Part shown: positions 17,289-25,937 of the stretch, piece after piece
How the letters are laid out: every line of letters begins with the position of its first letter
Position numbering within the stretch: the stretch's first letter is position 1
IMG/VR virus record: IMGVR_UViG_3300044701_005145
Span: 1 to 45,463 of that record
Direction: 5' to 3' (one strand)
DNA: 45,463 nucleotides
DNA from: a virus
Notes under the pieces: model-generated
Told to the model about the DNA's origin: nothing
The model's database searches: none
Seen by the model: only the letters and a program-made list of their open reading frames with translations
Translations under genes and position numbers: made by a program

Positions 17289-18788
17289 ATGTCATTACTT
17301 AGGTCATATATTAACAAAAATAATACAATTGTATTAGAGTCAGACGTAAATACGGGGAGAAATCCTGTACTCCAACTTAATTTCGGTGAATCGGCAAGCA
17401 TAATACCAAGCTACGGATATACAAGATTTATATTCGACTTGGATTTGGAACTTTTAAGACAAAATATTCAGACAGGAACCATATCTACTGGATGCACATC
17501 AGCAATGACTCACACTCTACACATGACAAATACGTCATCGTTCGAAGAAGAATTATTGAATACATTCATGAGTGATGGTAAAAGAAGGGCATCTTCTTTT
17601 GATTTAATACTTTATAGATTACCAAAAACTTCAGGTTCGACAGGAAATCCTCAATATTGGGACGAGGGTGTTGGTTACGATTTCTCTAATACTAATTTGA
17701 ACAAAAACGGGGTAAATGGCGGACAATCTCCAATTACATATGTAGACCCAAGGTCATATTCAAATAGACCGTCAAATTGGTTTAAAAGGACTAATATTGA
17801 CAACTGGTCGGAAGAAGGGATATACAGTAATGTAAACGAAGGAACTGTCAATTATACGGGATTAACAATCATAGATATTCAACATTTCGAGTTTGGTAAT
17901 GAAGATATTAATTTTGATATGAGTGATGAGATAAATGGTATTCTGGATGGGACTATTACAGGTGTTACAGGTTGGGGAATTTCATATGTACCTGATGTTG
18001 AAAATATCTCTGGTCTTACTGAATCATATAGTGTAGGATTTTTTACACGACACACTCAAACTTTTTATCAACCATACTTACTAACTGAATACGATGATTT
18101 GATTCAAGACGATAGAAACGATTTTGTAAAAAACCAAACAAACAAATTATACTTATACATTTATCAAAATGGAGTTCCAACAAACTTAGATGAATTACCT
18201 TATGTTAGAATAGAAAATAGAAATGGAGTAGTTGCAGGTCTTGAAAACTTATCTACTTGTCTAAGAACTAAAGGAGTTTACGAAGTAACCGTACCTAATT
18301 TACTAACAGGATTTACAACACCTTGTGAATTCTATGATATTTGGTCTGGACTCACAATTAATGGACAATCTTTAACAAATGTGACCAATCAATTTATATT
18401 GAAAAATTATCAAACTAGAATACAAATTGGAACTTTGTCAAAAGAACCTCAAAAGTTTGGTTTTGATTTTTACGGCATTTTACAAAATGAAAAGATACTA
18501 AATACAGACATCAGAAAGGTAGGTGTAACTATTAAAAAATCATATACAACACAACAATTACTTGAGAATATTGAATCTTATTATAGAGTTTATGTTAGAG
18601 AGGGTACTACGGAAGTACAAGTTCAGGATTGGACTAAACTAAACAGAACCCCTAATGAGTACTACTTTATTTTTGATACAAGAGACAAAATTCCAAATCA
18701 ATACTATGTTGATATTAAAGTGAACATAAGTGGTGAGGTAGATACTTATAAGAGTCAATTAACATTCCAAATTGTAAATAAAAAATAA
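17289..18788 (+). CDS. Large putative structural protein (beta-rich)
   Basis: A 499-residue protein without a family I recognise. It is rich in Thr, Asn, Gly and Tyr with short alternating strands, as in tail, neck or fibre proteins. Notable segments are GYTRFIFDLDLELL near 42-55, a Gly/Asn-rich stretch around 125-155, and a C-terminal region (YYVDIKVNISGEVDTYKSQL) that resembles an immunoglobulin-like or fibronectin-like beta sandwich. Cysteines are few. It follows the gp5-like baseplate gene and probably belongs to the tail or neck. There is no signal peptide or membrane helix. Confidence 0.62.
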   Translation: MSLLRSYINKNNTIVLESDVNTGRNPVLQLNFGESASIIPSYGYTRFIFDLDLELLRQNIQTGTISTGCTSAMTHTLHMTNTSSFEEELLNTFMSDGKRRASSFDLILYRLPKTSGSTGNPQYWDEGVGYDFSNTNLNKNGVNGGQSPITYVDPRSYSNRPSNWFKRTNIDNWSEEGIYSNVNEGTVNYTGLTIIDIQHFEFGNEDINFDMSDEINGILDGTITGVTGWGISYVPDVENISGLTESYSVGFFTRHTQTFYQPYLLTEYDDLIQDDRNDFVKNQTNKLYLYIYQNGVPTNLDELPYVRIENRNGVVAGLENLSTCLRTKGVYEVTVPNLLTGFTTPCEFYDIWSGLTINGQSLTNVTNQFILKNYQTRIQIGTLSKEPQKFGFDFYGILQNEKILNTDIRKVGVTIKKSYTTQQLLENIESYYRVYVREGTTEVQVQDWTKLNRTPNEYYFIFDTRDKIPNQYYVDIKVNISGEVDTYKSQLTFQIVNKK

Positions 18789-18801
18789 TTAAGTTAAAAT
18801 T

Positions 18802-19254
18802 ATGAAAAATCTAGATGAAAAAAAATTAAGTTTATCTATAAGAAAAGTTCTTAAAGAACATTCAGAAAATTATATGTTTTTTTCCAACCTTCAACAAATT
18901 AAAAGACAATGCGATATGATGTTGGAAATGGACGAAGAACTTTTGGATTTAATAATTCAAGATGGACACGATTGGGCGGATGACCATATTTCTGAAGCAA
19001 AAACAAACATTGACCAAGTTTTTGATTTCTTTATGAATGAATCTAGAAAAAGAAAATCTTACGCTGAGTACGAAGATTTACAAGAGGGAAAAAAGAAGAC
19101 AGGAACAAAACTTTGTTCTAGAGGTAAAGCAGCTGCAAAATCAAAATTCAAAGTATATCCAAGTGCGTATGCCAATGGATACGCGGTACAAGTTTGTAAA
19201 GGAAAAATGCCAGGTCTTGATGGAAAAAAAAGATGTTCATCTCCGTATTGTTAA
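18802..19254 (+). CDS. Cys-containing phage protein with N-terminal IRKVLKE helix
   Basis: The N-terminus (KLSLSIRKVLKEHSEN) is an amphipathic helix ending in L-K-E, a pattern repeated in other genes of this window and similar to a prohead protease site. After an acidic helical middle, the last 50 residues hold KLCSRGKAAAKSKF, then KVYPSAYANGYAVQVCKG and a terminal RCSSPYC. This Cys-rich basic block recurs in phage and giant-virus proteins of unknown role and could bind metal or DNA. The full length is 150 residues. There is no SD; it begins 13 bp after the preceding structural gene. Confidence 0.7.
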   Translation: MKNLDEKKLSLSIRKVLKEHSENYMFFSNLQQIKRQCDMMLEMDEELLDLIIQDGHDWADDHISEAKTNIDQVFDFFMNESRKRKSYAEYEDLQEGKKKTGTKLCSRGKAAAKSKFKVYPSAYANGYAVQVCKGKMPGLDGKKRCSSPYC

Positions 19255-19281
19255 TATCTAAAAAATTATTACCTTTGGAAA

Positions 19282-19686
19282 ATGAAAGTTAATAAGCCAC
19301 TAGGAATTGCTTATAGATTTTACCTACATCTTAGAGAAAAATTCAATCCAAAACCTGAAATCACCGAAGAAGAAAGGTATGCTGCAAAAATTACAAAGAA
19401 AATAATTAATTCTCCTGAAGCCTTTTTATATTACACACCAATATCGAATAGGTACGTAATAAAAAACGATTCGAAAGAAATTTACGTTTTAATTGGTAAT
19501 AGAAACATAACAATTATCAACCACGTCTATTCATATAGCATCTACATAGAAAATGATGAATTATACGGTAGTATCATAAATCTATTTAATGAAACTTTAG
19601 AGAAAAAAAGAGAAGAAATAGAACACGAAATCAAAGATAATATTCAACACTCTTTGATGATTATTTCAGAAAAGCTCGAAAACTAA
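19282..19686 (+). CDS. Hypothetical protein
   Basis: A 134-residue protein of unknown family. It begins with a basic amphipathic helix (PLGIAYRFYLHLREKF), followed by a mixed region of short strands (RYVIKNDSKEIYVLIGNRNITII) and a long charged C-terminal helix (NETLEKKREEIEHEIKDNI). A TACCTTTG box ends 5 nt before the ATG. This matches the Bacteroidota -7 element, with a weak ATTG 19 nt further upstream, so an independent leaderless message is possible. The stop overlaps the end of the convergent gene on the other strand by 4 bp. Confidence 0.62.
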   Translation: MKVNKPLGIAYRFYLHLREKFNPKPEITEEERYAAKITKKIINSPEAFLYYTPISNRYVIKNDSKEIYVLIGNRNITIINHVYSYSIYIENDELYGSIINLFNETLEKKREEIEHEIKDNIQHSLMIISEKLEN

Positions 19687-20360
19687 AGTGATTCTTTAAG
19701 TATTTTTTTAATCAGCTCTTTTAGAGACTCATTCTTTTTAGGTTTATAAGAAACCATAGTTGGTTTATTACCTGTACCTGTTTTGGGTTTACTTTTTTCA
19801 GCCCTTCTTTTCTGTGAACAAGCCGATTTTTTTTGTGAATCAGTCATTTTAGCAGCAACACCAGCGGCCCTACATTTTGGGTACCCCTTAGAGTCTGCCT
19901 CAGGTCTACCACAAGGTGGGTGTCCACCACCTTCTTTTTTTCTACAAATATTTACCCATGGACCTTTTGGTTGTTTACTTCCTTTCGGTTTCTTTTTTGT
20001 TCCAAACCAAACAGCTAAATCTTCTTTTAAAAATTCCTCTTTTAATGGTAATCCTGAAGCGGTTGGATTTAATGCGCTTCCCTCTTCATCGTTTTGGCCT
20101 GTATAAAATTTTTTTAGATACATGGTTGCATTTGTTAATTTTTTAGTTCGAGTTTCGATTTCTCTTCTTTTTTCAGAAGATTCTTTATAATCTCCATCAG
20201 CCTCTTCATAAGCTAACTCGGCATTTGTATAATTATAAACCGGCTCAGTGAATGGACCCAGTTGGTCTTCCATCCATTTCTGAGGGGCTAACACAATTGG
20301 TACTTTGAATTTACCTGAAGAACCCACACCCGTCGCTTCATAAATATTTCTATTTATCAT
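19683..20360 (-). CDS. DUF5872-like Cys-containing phage protein
   Basis: The central part carries DLAVWFGTKKKPKG, PWVNICRKKEGGGHPPCGR, KGYPKCRAAGVAAKMT and QKRRAEK. This is the pattern of DUF5872-type proteins, found in phages and algal viruses and of unknown function; the spaced cysteines could bind zinc. The first 85 residues are less conserved. The C-terminus ends in SLKELIKKILKESL, a helix with an L-K-E site like that at the N-terminus of the gene at 18802. An in-frame ATG five codons upstream exists, but the start at 20360 lies exactly 5 nt after a TATTTAT element. The gene ends convergently with its + strand neighbour. Confidence 0.72.
   Translation of the reverse strand: MINRNIYEATGVGSSGKFKVPIVLAPQKWMEDQLGPFTEPVYNYTNAELAYEEADGDYKESSEKRREIETRTKKLTNATMYLKKFYTGQNDEEGSALNPTASGLPLKEEFLKEDLAVWFGTKKKPKGSKQPKGPWVNICRKKEGGGHPPCGRPEADSKGYPKCRAAGVAAKMTDSQKKSACSQKRRAEKSKPKTGTGNKPTMVSYKPKKNESLKELIKKILKESL
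20351..20357 (+). promoter_or_regulatory. TATTTAT element of a divergent pair (+ strand)
   Basis: TATTTAT 30 nt before the ATG at 20388. It sits opposite the minus-strand copy at 20366-20372, giving two back-to-back candidates in a gap of only 27 bp. It could be fortuitous, since this strip is almost pure A/T. Confidence 0.3.
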
Positions 20361-20365
20361 ATATA

Positions 20366-20372
20366 ATAAATA
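20366..20372 (-). promoter_or_regulatory. TATTTAT late-promoter-like element
   Basis: On the minus strand TATTTAT, then 5 nt, then the ATG ending at 20360. This decides the start of the DUF5872-like gene against the upstream in-frame ATG. Confidence 0.5.
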
Positions 20373-20387
20373 CATTATATTTTAAAT

Positions 20388-20651
20388 ATGGAACACGAAT
20401 CTCCTAAAGGGTTTTTATTTGAAAGCATACCTTACTATTCAAACGAATCAATTGAGTTGATGATTGATAAATTGTCTATAAGAGAATCAACCTATATGAT
20501 TACTCAAGCACTAAATTTTGCCTATTCCAAAAATATTTTTTCCCTCACAGAATCAGAAATACTCTCAAAGAGTTTGAGAATACTTAATAAAGAAATATAT
20601 TCTTATGATGACACAACAGGAAAAAAATCAGATAATGTCGAAAATAATTGA
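20388..20651 (+). CDS. Small hypothetical protein
   Basis: An 87-residue acidic, helical protein (ESIELMIDKLSIRESTYMIT; LTESEILSKSLRILNKEI). No family recognised. It is divergently placed from the DUF5872-like gene across a 27 bp AT-only gap. Its 3' end overlaps the start of the next small ORF. Confidence 0.6.
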   Translation: MEHESPKGFLFESIPYYSNESIELMIDKLSIRESTYMITQALNFAYSKNIFSLTESEILSKSLRILNKEIYSYDDTTGKKSDNVENN

Positions 20652-20790
20652 ACTTGAGTTAGAACTAACTCGAGCCATAATTAACGGTCACAGGTGTACT
20701 GCCGACGATAGATTTGAAGGACATCGTAAAGAATTATCAATCCTCCGTTGTTTATATTACGGAAAAGAATCGATTTTTTGTAAAAAGTAG
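20635..20790 (+). CDS. Small hypothetical protein
   Basis: A 51-residue protein (MSKIIELELELTRAIINGHR and on), with a conserved-looking core RCTADDRFEGHRKELSILRCLYYGKE and a Lys-rich end. The frame is open to an ATG at 20605. I prefer 20635 because it shortens the overlap with the preceding gene to 17 bp and starts at a natural helix. Function unknown; the two Cys and two His residues could bind a metal, but the spacing matches no zinc finger I know. Confidence 0.55.
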   Translation: MSKIIELELELTRAIINGHRCTADDRFEGHRKELSILRCLYYGKESIFCKK

Positions 20791-20858
20791 AATTAAATAG
20801 TTCAAAAAAAACTTTTGTGTTTCAGTTAATCTATTTTCAATCAAAGGAAGATAAGAAC

Positions 20859-20865
20859 TATTTAT
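20859..20865 (+). promoter_or_regulatory. TATTTAT late-promoter-like element
   Basis: TATTTAT, then ATGAT, then the ATG at 20871: again a 5 nt spacing. The frame is open further upstream to a GTG, so this element fixes the likely start of the metalloprotease-like gene. Confidence 0.5.
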
Positions 20866-20870
20866 ATGAT

Positions 20871-21842
20871 ATGGACTTGAATGAAAATATATTCAAAATT
20901 AAAAAAATAATGGGATTGTTAAGTGAACAAGAAAGTTCACAATATGAAAATAATTTGAATTTCTGTAAAACTACCTATTCTGAGAGTATTTTTCAAGAGG
21001 CAATTAATTATCACAAAAACTGGATATTATCTCCACAATTTAAAGAAAAAATAAAAAAAAATAACGGTTGGGATGATGCAACTTCAAATCAAAAAATAAA
21101 AGAATGGGTTTTATTCCTTTCAGAAATAAAATTGAAGTATATACCAACTTTTCAAGAATTTGAAACTATACTTCCTCAACATGACCTTTCGCACATAGGT
21201 GCTCAAGCATTTGTTAGAAACCAAGAACCAAAAAAAGTTTATATAAATTGCTTTAATCCGAAGCAAAATCAAAAAACCCTTGAAAGAGGGGGTATTAAAT
21301 CTATATTAATCCACGAAATACAACATTGTTTGGACAATATTACTCGTGCGAATAGTAAAGAATCGATAAATAAGAGTCTTAACAACGTAGATACTGAAGT
21401 AGATGTTAAAGTAAGAGGAAACAAAAACATAAAAAAACTATCACAGCAATTGGGTATTAACTTATCCCAATTTTATAAAATTTCGACTAACTTATCGAAA
21501 ATGGTAAATTCATCAGAATCTGAAAAACAATATTCCTGTAGCGATAAAGAAACAATGGCTAGAATTTCCAATATGCGCGAGTATTATGGATTAACGAATC
21601 CCTCTCAAAAAATCGAAACTAAATTTTTCAAAGATTTATTATTAAAAATCAAAGATTTAGACATAAAAAAATATATAGAAGGAAAAGTAACTAACTTTAA
21701 TCTAAGTTGGACAGAAAATGATATGAAATTTATTCTACTTTGTTGGGCAAAAAATGGATTTCAAGATTTCGAAATCATGATTAATCAGTTCAATGACTTA
21801 GCCAAACAAAAAAATCCAAATCAAAATCAGAATCAAGTGTAA
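20871..21842 (+). CDS. HExxH protein, putative zinc metallopeptidase
   Basis: Residues 148-152 are HEIQH within a hydrophobic helix (IKSILIHEIQHCLDN), the consensus of gluzincin/metzincin-type zinc peptidases. A third ligand is not certain; E190-region TEVDV and the later KETMARISNMREYYG are candidates. The N-terminus IFKIKKIMGLLSEQESS is an amphipathic helix ending L-S-E, similar to the candidate capsid-targeting tags elsewhere in the window. The C-terminus is Asn/Gln-rich (KNPNQNQNQ). There is no signal peptide, so if it is secreted it would be by injection from the virion. Fold is fairly sure; role is unknown. Confidence 0.65.
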   Translation: MDLNENIFKIKKIMGLLSEQESSQYENNLNFCKTTYSESIFQEAINYHKNWILSPQFKEKIKKNNGWDDATSNQKIKEWVLFLSEIKLKYIPTFQEFETILPQHDLSHIGAQAFVRNQEPKKVYINCFNPKQNQKTLERGGIKSILIHEIQHCLDNITRANSKESINKSLNNVDTEVDVKVRGNKNIKKLSQQLGINLSQFYKISTNLSKMVNSSESEKQYSCSDKETMARISNMREYYGLTNPSQKIETKFFKDLLLKIKDLDIKKYIEGKVTNFNLSWTENDMKFILLCWAKNGFQDFEIMINQFNDLAKQKNPNQNQNQV

Positions 21843-21853
21843 ATAATCTTATC

Positions 21854-22222
21854 ATGAAGGAACTATTGTCTCCTACTTGGTTTATTGAATCACCTGTCGA
21901 TTTCGAACACAAACAATACATCTTATTTGCATACCTTCAAAAAGTTGAATCAAGTTTTTTAAATAAAAAATTGTCTCCTCACCTTCTTCACTTGGAAAGA
22001 TTATCTGACGAACTTATATCTTTTGATTCCTCATTCAAATTAATAAAAAAGGACTTCGAAAAAAATAGATATACATATTTTGATAATATAAAATTGGAAG
22101 GTGAAAATAACGAAATTATTTTGGAGATTAAGGAAATTGTAGGATTTTCTATACTCCAATTGGAACCAAGAATTAAAATGGGATATAAAATCTTAGAAAA
22201 GAACAATCAAATATTATATTAA
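21854..22222 (+). CDS. Hypothetical protein before terminator
   Basis: A 122-residue protein of unknown family, predicted mixed helix and strand (PTWFIESPVDFEHKQYILFAYL; LSPHLLHLERLSDELISF). It has no cysteines and no membrane segment. It follows the HExxH gene after 11 bp, so both are likely on one message, which ends at the hairpin just downstream. Its position directly next to the capsid gene (convergent) suggests a phage structural or assembly role, but nothing in the sequence proves this. Confidence 0.62.
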   Translation: MKELLSPTWFIESPVDFEHKQYILFAYLQKVESSFLNKKLSPHLLHLERLSDELISFDSSFKLIKKDFEKNRYTYFDNIKLEGENNEIILEIKEIVGFSILQLEPRIKMGYKILEKNNQILY

Positions 22223-22225
22223 AAA

Positions 22226-22247
22226 AAAGGGTCCCGAAGGACCCTTT
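22226..22247. terminator. Bidirectional rho-independent terminator
   Basis: A perfect 9 bp stem AAAGGGTCC / GGACCCTTT with a CGAA tetraloop, flanked by an A-tract on the left and T-rich sequence on the right. It serves the + gene ending at 22222 and the - strand capsid gene ending at 22268. Confidence 0.9.
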
Positions 22248-22267
22248 ATATTTTGGTTCAGACCATA

Positions 22268-24082
22268 CTATCTCAACTCTTTCAAATCGAATGTTCTAAC
22301 ACCATCAACTGTTACTCTACCATAGAAACGGTTATTAACCATTTTCTTAGCGTATCTAGTCATGATACCCTTGATAGGTGTGAAGTTGAATGGATTATAC
22401 ATTGTTGGAGTAAGTTGTAAAGGTACATATGGTGCGTAGATGTAACCAGTGTCCAATAGAGACGTTCCTTTGTGTCCAAGAAGAACTTGGTTTGCTGGGA
22501 AGTAAGGGTCTCTATACACCTGATAACGACCTGCAAGAGTACCGATTCTTTCAATACCCATGTTGTATTGGTCTTGCTCAGGAGCCGCGTTTGAAACGTG
22601 GAAATACTCTAAGTCATCAAAAATCGCAGAAATTTCAGAAGACACTACAATCCAGTTAGCACCACCTCTAAGAGTTGATTTGTGGATTTGTGCTGAAATT
22701 TGGTTGATTGCTGTGATAAGAGTTTGGTTCCAGTCTTTCTGAGTGTAAGGAACAGCGTTAGTTCCCAATCTCTTCCAACCGTTGTAATCCCATCTTAAGT
22801 TCCATGCTGCACCTTTTCTAAGGTCTCTCAAGATTTCTCTATCAATTTCTGCAGCAACTTGCTCAGACAATAAAGCTGTCAATTCAGCTTCAGCGTCGAT
22901 GTTATGGAAAGCAGCAACGTCTTGTGCCATTTCTGGTGACCATTGTGCTCTTAATTTTCTTTCAGTTACAGAAACTGTTACTGATTGAAGGTCGAAAGAA
23001 ACTTCACCAATTTTATCTTCGAATTCAAGATTCTTATAGATTCTATACACAGGTACGAACGCTTGGTTGTTTACTGCTGTAGATGAGAATGTAGAACCTG
23101 AGTATCCGTCAAGTGAATCTGCACCCACTTCACAAGGAACTTGAAGGTCAACTTCTAAATAGATGTTTCCGTTTACATCACAAATGTTGTCGTATTGACC
23201 ACCTCCTGTTTTTGAGTCAGGGAATACTAATGTAGAGTTATTATTACCATACTGAACAATACCCTTGCCATATCTTTGAGTTACAACTCTGAAAAGATAA
23301 GGATTTGTTGTATTTGCTGATGTGAATGCATTCAATGAAGAACCATAGATAGTCAAATCAGACAAGAATGATTCATTGTCGATTGGATTACCATCAGGAC
23401 CGATAAGCTTACCACCCGCTTCAGTCGCAAAACCAGACATGATTAAAAGAACTTTTCTGTATGCATTTTGAGAATAAGCGGCTGGGCTTAAGTTTAACGT
23501 AGTACTATTCCATTGTGCAGTAACAGCAACACCTGTGATTGCAGAATATTGTCCTTTAGAATAGTCAAAAAGACCTGGTGGGTCTAATGCTGGTTCATTA
23601 CCTTCATAAAATCTATCATAAAGGTCTCTACCTTGGTTCCAATTGTAACCCGCATTTGGGTCAGTTGGACCATTTGGTGAGCCATAAGGTGCAAAGTGTT
23701 CACCTGTTCCAGGGTAATTCGCATTACCCTCATACTGATTTTGATATTGTTGAATGTTAGGTACAAAATAGAACAATTTACCGATTGGTAAGTTCATAGC
23801 TTGTACAGATACGATGTCGTTAGCCAATAATTTAGAGAATACTCTTCTAATGATTGGGAAAACAACTGTTTCGAAAGAACCTGAGTCAGATGTAGTTGAA
23901 GCCTCATTGATAAGATGAGATGCTTGGTTTTCATACAACTGAGCTACATTTTCTTTTTGGTGACCTTTAAGTCCTTCTAAGAAACCTAAACTGTCCCATT
24001 TGTTGATTGTGTCTTCTTTGATAACTTTGAGGTGCTTAAGACCAATATTACCAACAAGACCTGATTCTAATAAAGCTCCCAT
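22268..24082 (-). CDS. gp23: Major capsid protein (T4 gp23-like)
   Basis: The 604-residue protein has the recognised gp23 N-terminal region: ENVAQLYENQASHL followed by a FPIIRRVFSKLLANDIVSVQ block and PIGKLFYFVPN. T4 gp23 is processed by the prohead protease after a (L/I)-x-E site near residue 65. Here INE60 followed by Ala61 (HLINEASTT) is an excellent equivalent, so residues 1-60 are probably removed on maturation. The HK97-type fold is expected in the rest. The C-terminal half is rich in Gly, Tyr and Asn. It lies 40 bp after the scaffold gene on the same strand and ends at a strong terminator, consistent with very high expression. I see no TATTTAT element in its short upstream gap. Confidence 0.95.
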   Translation of the reverse strand: MGALLESGLVGNIGLKHLKVIKEDTINKWDSLGFLEGLKGHQKENVAQLYENQASHLINEASTTSDSGSFETVVFPIIRRVFSKLLANDIVSVQAMNLPIGKLFYFVPNIQQYQNQYEGNANYPGTGEHFAPYGSPNGPTDPNAGYNWNQGRDLYDRFYEGNEPALDPPGLFDYSKGQYSAITGVAVTAQWNSTTLNLSPAAYSQNAYRKVLLIMSGFATEAGGKLIGPDGNPIDNESFLSDLTIYGSSLNAFTSANTTNPYLFRVVTQRYGKGIVQYGNNNSTLVFPDSKTGGGQYDNICDVNGNIYLEVDLQVPCEVGADSLDGYSGSTFSSTAVNNQAFVPVYRIYKNLEFEDKIGEVSFDLQSVTVSVTERKLRAQWSPEMAQDVAAFHNIDAEAELTALLSEQVAAEIDREILRDLRKGAAWNLRWDYNGWKRLGTNAVPYTQKDWNQTLITAINQISAQIHKSTLRGGANWIVVSSEISAIFDDLEYFHVSNAAPEQDQYNMGIERIGTLAGRYQVYRDPYFPANQVLLGHKGTSLLDTGYIYAPYVPLQLTPTMYNPFNFTPIKGIMTRYAKKMVNNRFYGRVTVDGVRTFDLKELR

Positions 24083-24122
24083 GTTTGTGAATTTTATTTT
24101 TTAAGTGTTTATTTAATTTTTA

Positions 24123-25622
24123 TTAACCGATTTTAGTCATAAGGTCTTTGATTCTTAAGAACTGAGGAGCCTCATAAGTTTTACTTTCGATTAATGTCGT
24201 TGATGAACCTGTTTGAACTGATTGATTTAATTTATGTTCAACAGTCTCATTCAATGATTTAGTTTCAGTCTTAGATAATTCTTCTTTAATGACTCTGTAA
24301 AGAGATTTTGACTCTTTAAGTGATTCAACTCCGTCAAATCTTCTAAGAATGTTTATTTTTTCTTTTTTAGTTGTTGAATGTTCTGTAAACAATCTAGTTG
24401 CATACGCTAAATTTGAATTGAAGATTGCAACTTCATTAAGTTTCTCTCTAAATACATTTAACGCCTTTCTATATTCTTCATTTTTTTCTCTCAACGAACT
24501 AACTTCTGTTTCAAGGCCTTCAAGGTTTAAATTTGCACTTGAGTGAGCTCTTGGTTTAGGAAGACCACCTTTTCTGAAGTCTGAACCCATACCCAAAGTT
24601 CTTGCAGCTTCTTTAGTTTCTGCTTTCTTTACAACTTTACCCTTACCTTCCATATTTTCACCTTCTTTGTACTCGAATTTTGCTTTACCAGTACCCATAG
24701 TTTTTGGACCTTCTTTCTTATCCTCTTTGAATCCTCCAGAAGTCTTTTTATATGAGAACTTAGGCTTACCAATTCCAACACCTTTAGGTTTTACTGACAT
24801 TTTACTTTCTTTGGTCTCAACCTTTTTAGCCTTTTTGTGACTATAAGATTCGTCCATGTGCCAACCTTCGTGTTCTTCAGTTTCATCAATTTCACCATCA
24901 TTATCATCATCGTCGTCTTCTTCATCGTCATCATCATCTTCAGATTCTTCGATATTTTCAGATTCATCCATGTCGTCAGACTCAGTAAATTCAATTTCAT
25001 AAACTACTTCATCTTCGTCCATTTCTTCTGTGTAATCTGATTCATCGATTTCATCTGTAAAATCTGATTCTTCAGAATCGTCTTCTTTGAAGATACTTTT
25101 GATTACTCTAGCAACTTCGTCATCACTAACTTTTTCATCGAGGTCTTCTGTAATTTCAGTCGATTCCTCTTCTTCAGTCATTTTGACTAGATATTCCGTA
25201 TCTGAATCATTATCTGTTAGGTGAATATCTTCACCATCTTTTTTTACTATAATTCCATCTTCGGGTTTCATAGACTTAAAAACTTTAATTAATTCCTCAT
25301 CGGAAATATCTTTATCAGATAAATCTAATACATCTACGTCCTCTGAATCATCATCTTCTGAATCATCATCATCCGCAAAATCCATGGAAAGACCCATGTC
25401 CATAGACTCATCATCGTCTGTTGCAGGAACTTCATCAAATTCTGCACCTACCTCAACTTCAGATTCTTCTTCATCATCTTCAGTTAGAGATTCTTTTACT
25501 AGTTGGCTGATTTCTTCCTTCATAGTTGAAGCAAGTATTCCTTTTGCATTCTCGGCAATAGCTTCTTCAACATTTTTCATTTGAATAAGCGCCTCTTCAA
25601 CAAGATTCTTGTTTTCTTGCAT
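24123..25622 (-). CDS. gp22: Prohead core scaffold protein (gp22-like)
   Basis: In T4 the order 21 (protease), 22 (scaffold), 23 (capsid) is conserved, and this gene holds the 22 position. The 499-residue protein is very acidic between residues 45 and 245, with long runs of Asp and Glu. A Lys/Gly-rich segment follows (KPKGVGIGKPKFSYKKTSGG and a second copy-like GKAKFEYKEG), and the C-terminal part is helical and coiled (LEGLETEVSSLREKNEEYRK). Scaffold proteins are cut to small peptides by the prohead protease; LTE and similar sites occur throughout. It is about twice as long as T4 gp22 because of the acidic insertion. Confidence 0.82.
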   Translation of the reverse strand: MQENKNLVEEALIQMKNVEEAIAENAKGILASTMKEEISQLVKESLTEDDEEESEVEVGAEFDEVPATDDDESMDMGLSMDFADDDDSEDDDSEDVDVLDLSDKDISDEELIKVFKSMKPEDGIIVKKDGEDIHLTDNDSDTEYLVKMTEEEESTEITEDLDEKVSDDEVARVIKSIFKEDDSEESDFTDEIDESDYTEEMDEDEVVYEIEFTESDDMDESENIEESEDDDDDEEDDDDDNDGEIDETEEHEGWHMDESYSHKKAKKVETKESKMSVKPKGVGIGKPKFSYKKTSGGFKEDKKEGPKTMGTGKAKFEYKEGENMEGKGKVVKKAETKEAARTLGMGSDFRKGGLPKPRAHSSANLNLEGLETEVSSLREKNEEYRKALNVFREKLNEVAIFNSNLAYATRLFTEHSTTKKEKINILRRFDGVESLKESKSLYRVIKEELSKTETKSLNETVEHKLNQSVQTGSSTTLIESKTYEAPQFLRIKDLMTKIG

Positions 25623-25641
25623 AATTATTTTTGTTTAACCT

Positions 25642-25648
25642 ATAAATA
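25642..25648 (-). promoter_or_regulatory. TATTTAT late-promoter-like element
   Basis: Minus-strand TATTTAT 19 nt before the ATG of the scaffold gene. It would drive the scaffold-capsid pair. Confidence 0.5.
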
Positions 25649-25694
25649 GTGTCTATACGTAAAAAAGTTTGCTGAATACCCTAAAAACAAAAAA

Positions 25695-25718
25695 AAAGTG
25701 GTCAAATTTGACCACTTT
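25695..25718 (-). terminator. Rho-independent terminator after the protease operon
   Basis: A perfect 24 bp palindrome (AAAGTGGTCAAA joined to its complement) lies 2 bp after the stop of the small gene at 25721. In the minus-strand sense it is followed by a long T tract, so it ends the protease message and insulates the scaffold promoter. Confidence 0.9.
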
Positions 25719-25720
25719 AA

Positions 25721-25933
25721 TTATTCAATAACTTCATCTATTTTACTTTCTGATACTGAAGTTATTCTCCAATCGTAAGAAAAATTTTGAAAAGCTTTGG
25801 TTACTTTGGCTTCAATGTCGGTGACATTATACCCTTTAACTAATTTTTCTTCTCTAATCTTTTTGATTTTACCTGTATTGTCATCAGGTAAATCATAAGA
25901 AATTTTTGCAACAAAAAATTTTTGGTCGTCCAT
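25721..25933 (-). CDS. DUF4494-like small protein
   Basis: A 70-residue protein with QKFFVAKISYDLPDDNTGKIKKIREEKLVKGYNVTDIEAKV. This follows the DUF4494 pattern (an aromatic-K-I-x-Y strand, a Gly-turn, K.v.E.yLV.a....eAe). DUF4494 proteins are found in Bacteroidota and their phages and have no known activity. It begins 4 bp after the prohead protease stop and is closed by the palindromic terminator, so it is co-expressed with the protease. Its small size and conserved location could suit an assembly factor; that is an inference. Confidence 0.65.
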   Translation of the reverse strand: MDDQKFFVAKISYDLPDDNTGKIKKIREEKLVKGYNVTDIEAKVTKAFQNFSYDWRITSVSESKIDEVIE

Positions 25934-25937
25934 TAAA

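Noticed and set aside
19783-20106. Open frames on the + strand opposite the DUF5872-like gene
   Set aside because: They mirror the Pro/Gly/Lys-rich coding sequence of the minus-strand gene; no start context or family resemblance.
24790-25500. Tandem DNA repeat in the acidic scaffold region
   Set aside because: GAT/GAA-rich codons give a repetitive look, but I see no fixed repeat unit; it is amino-acid low complexity.
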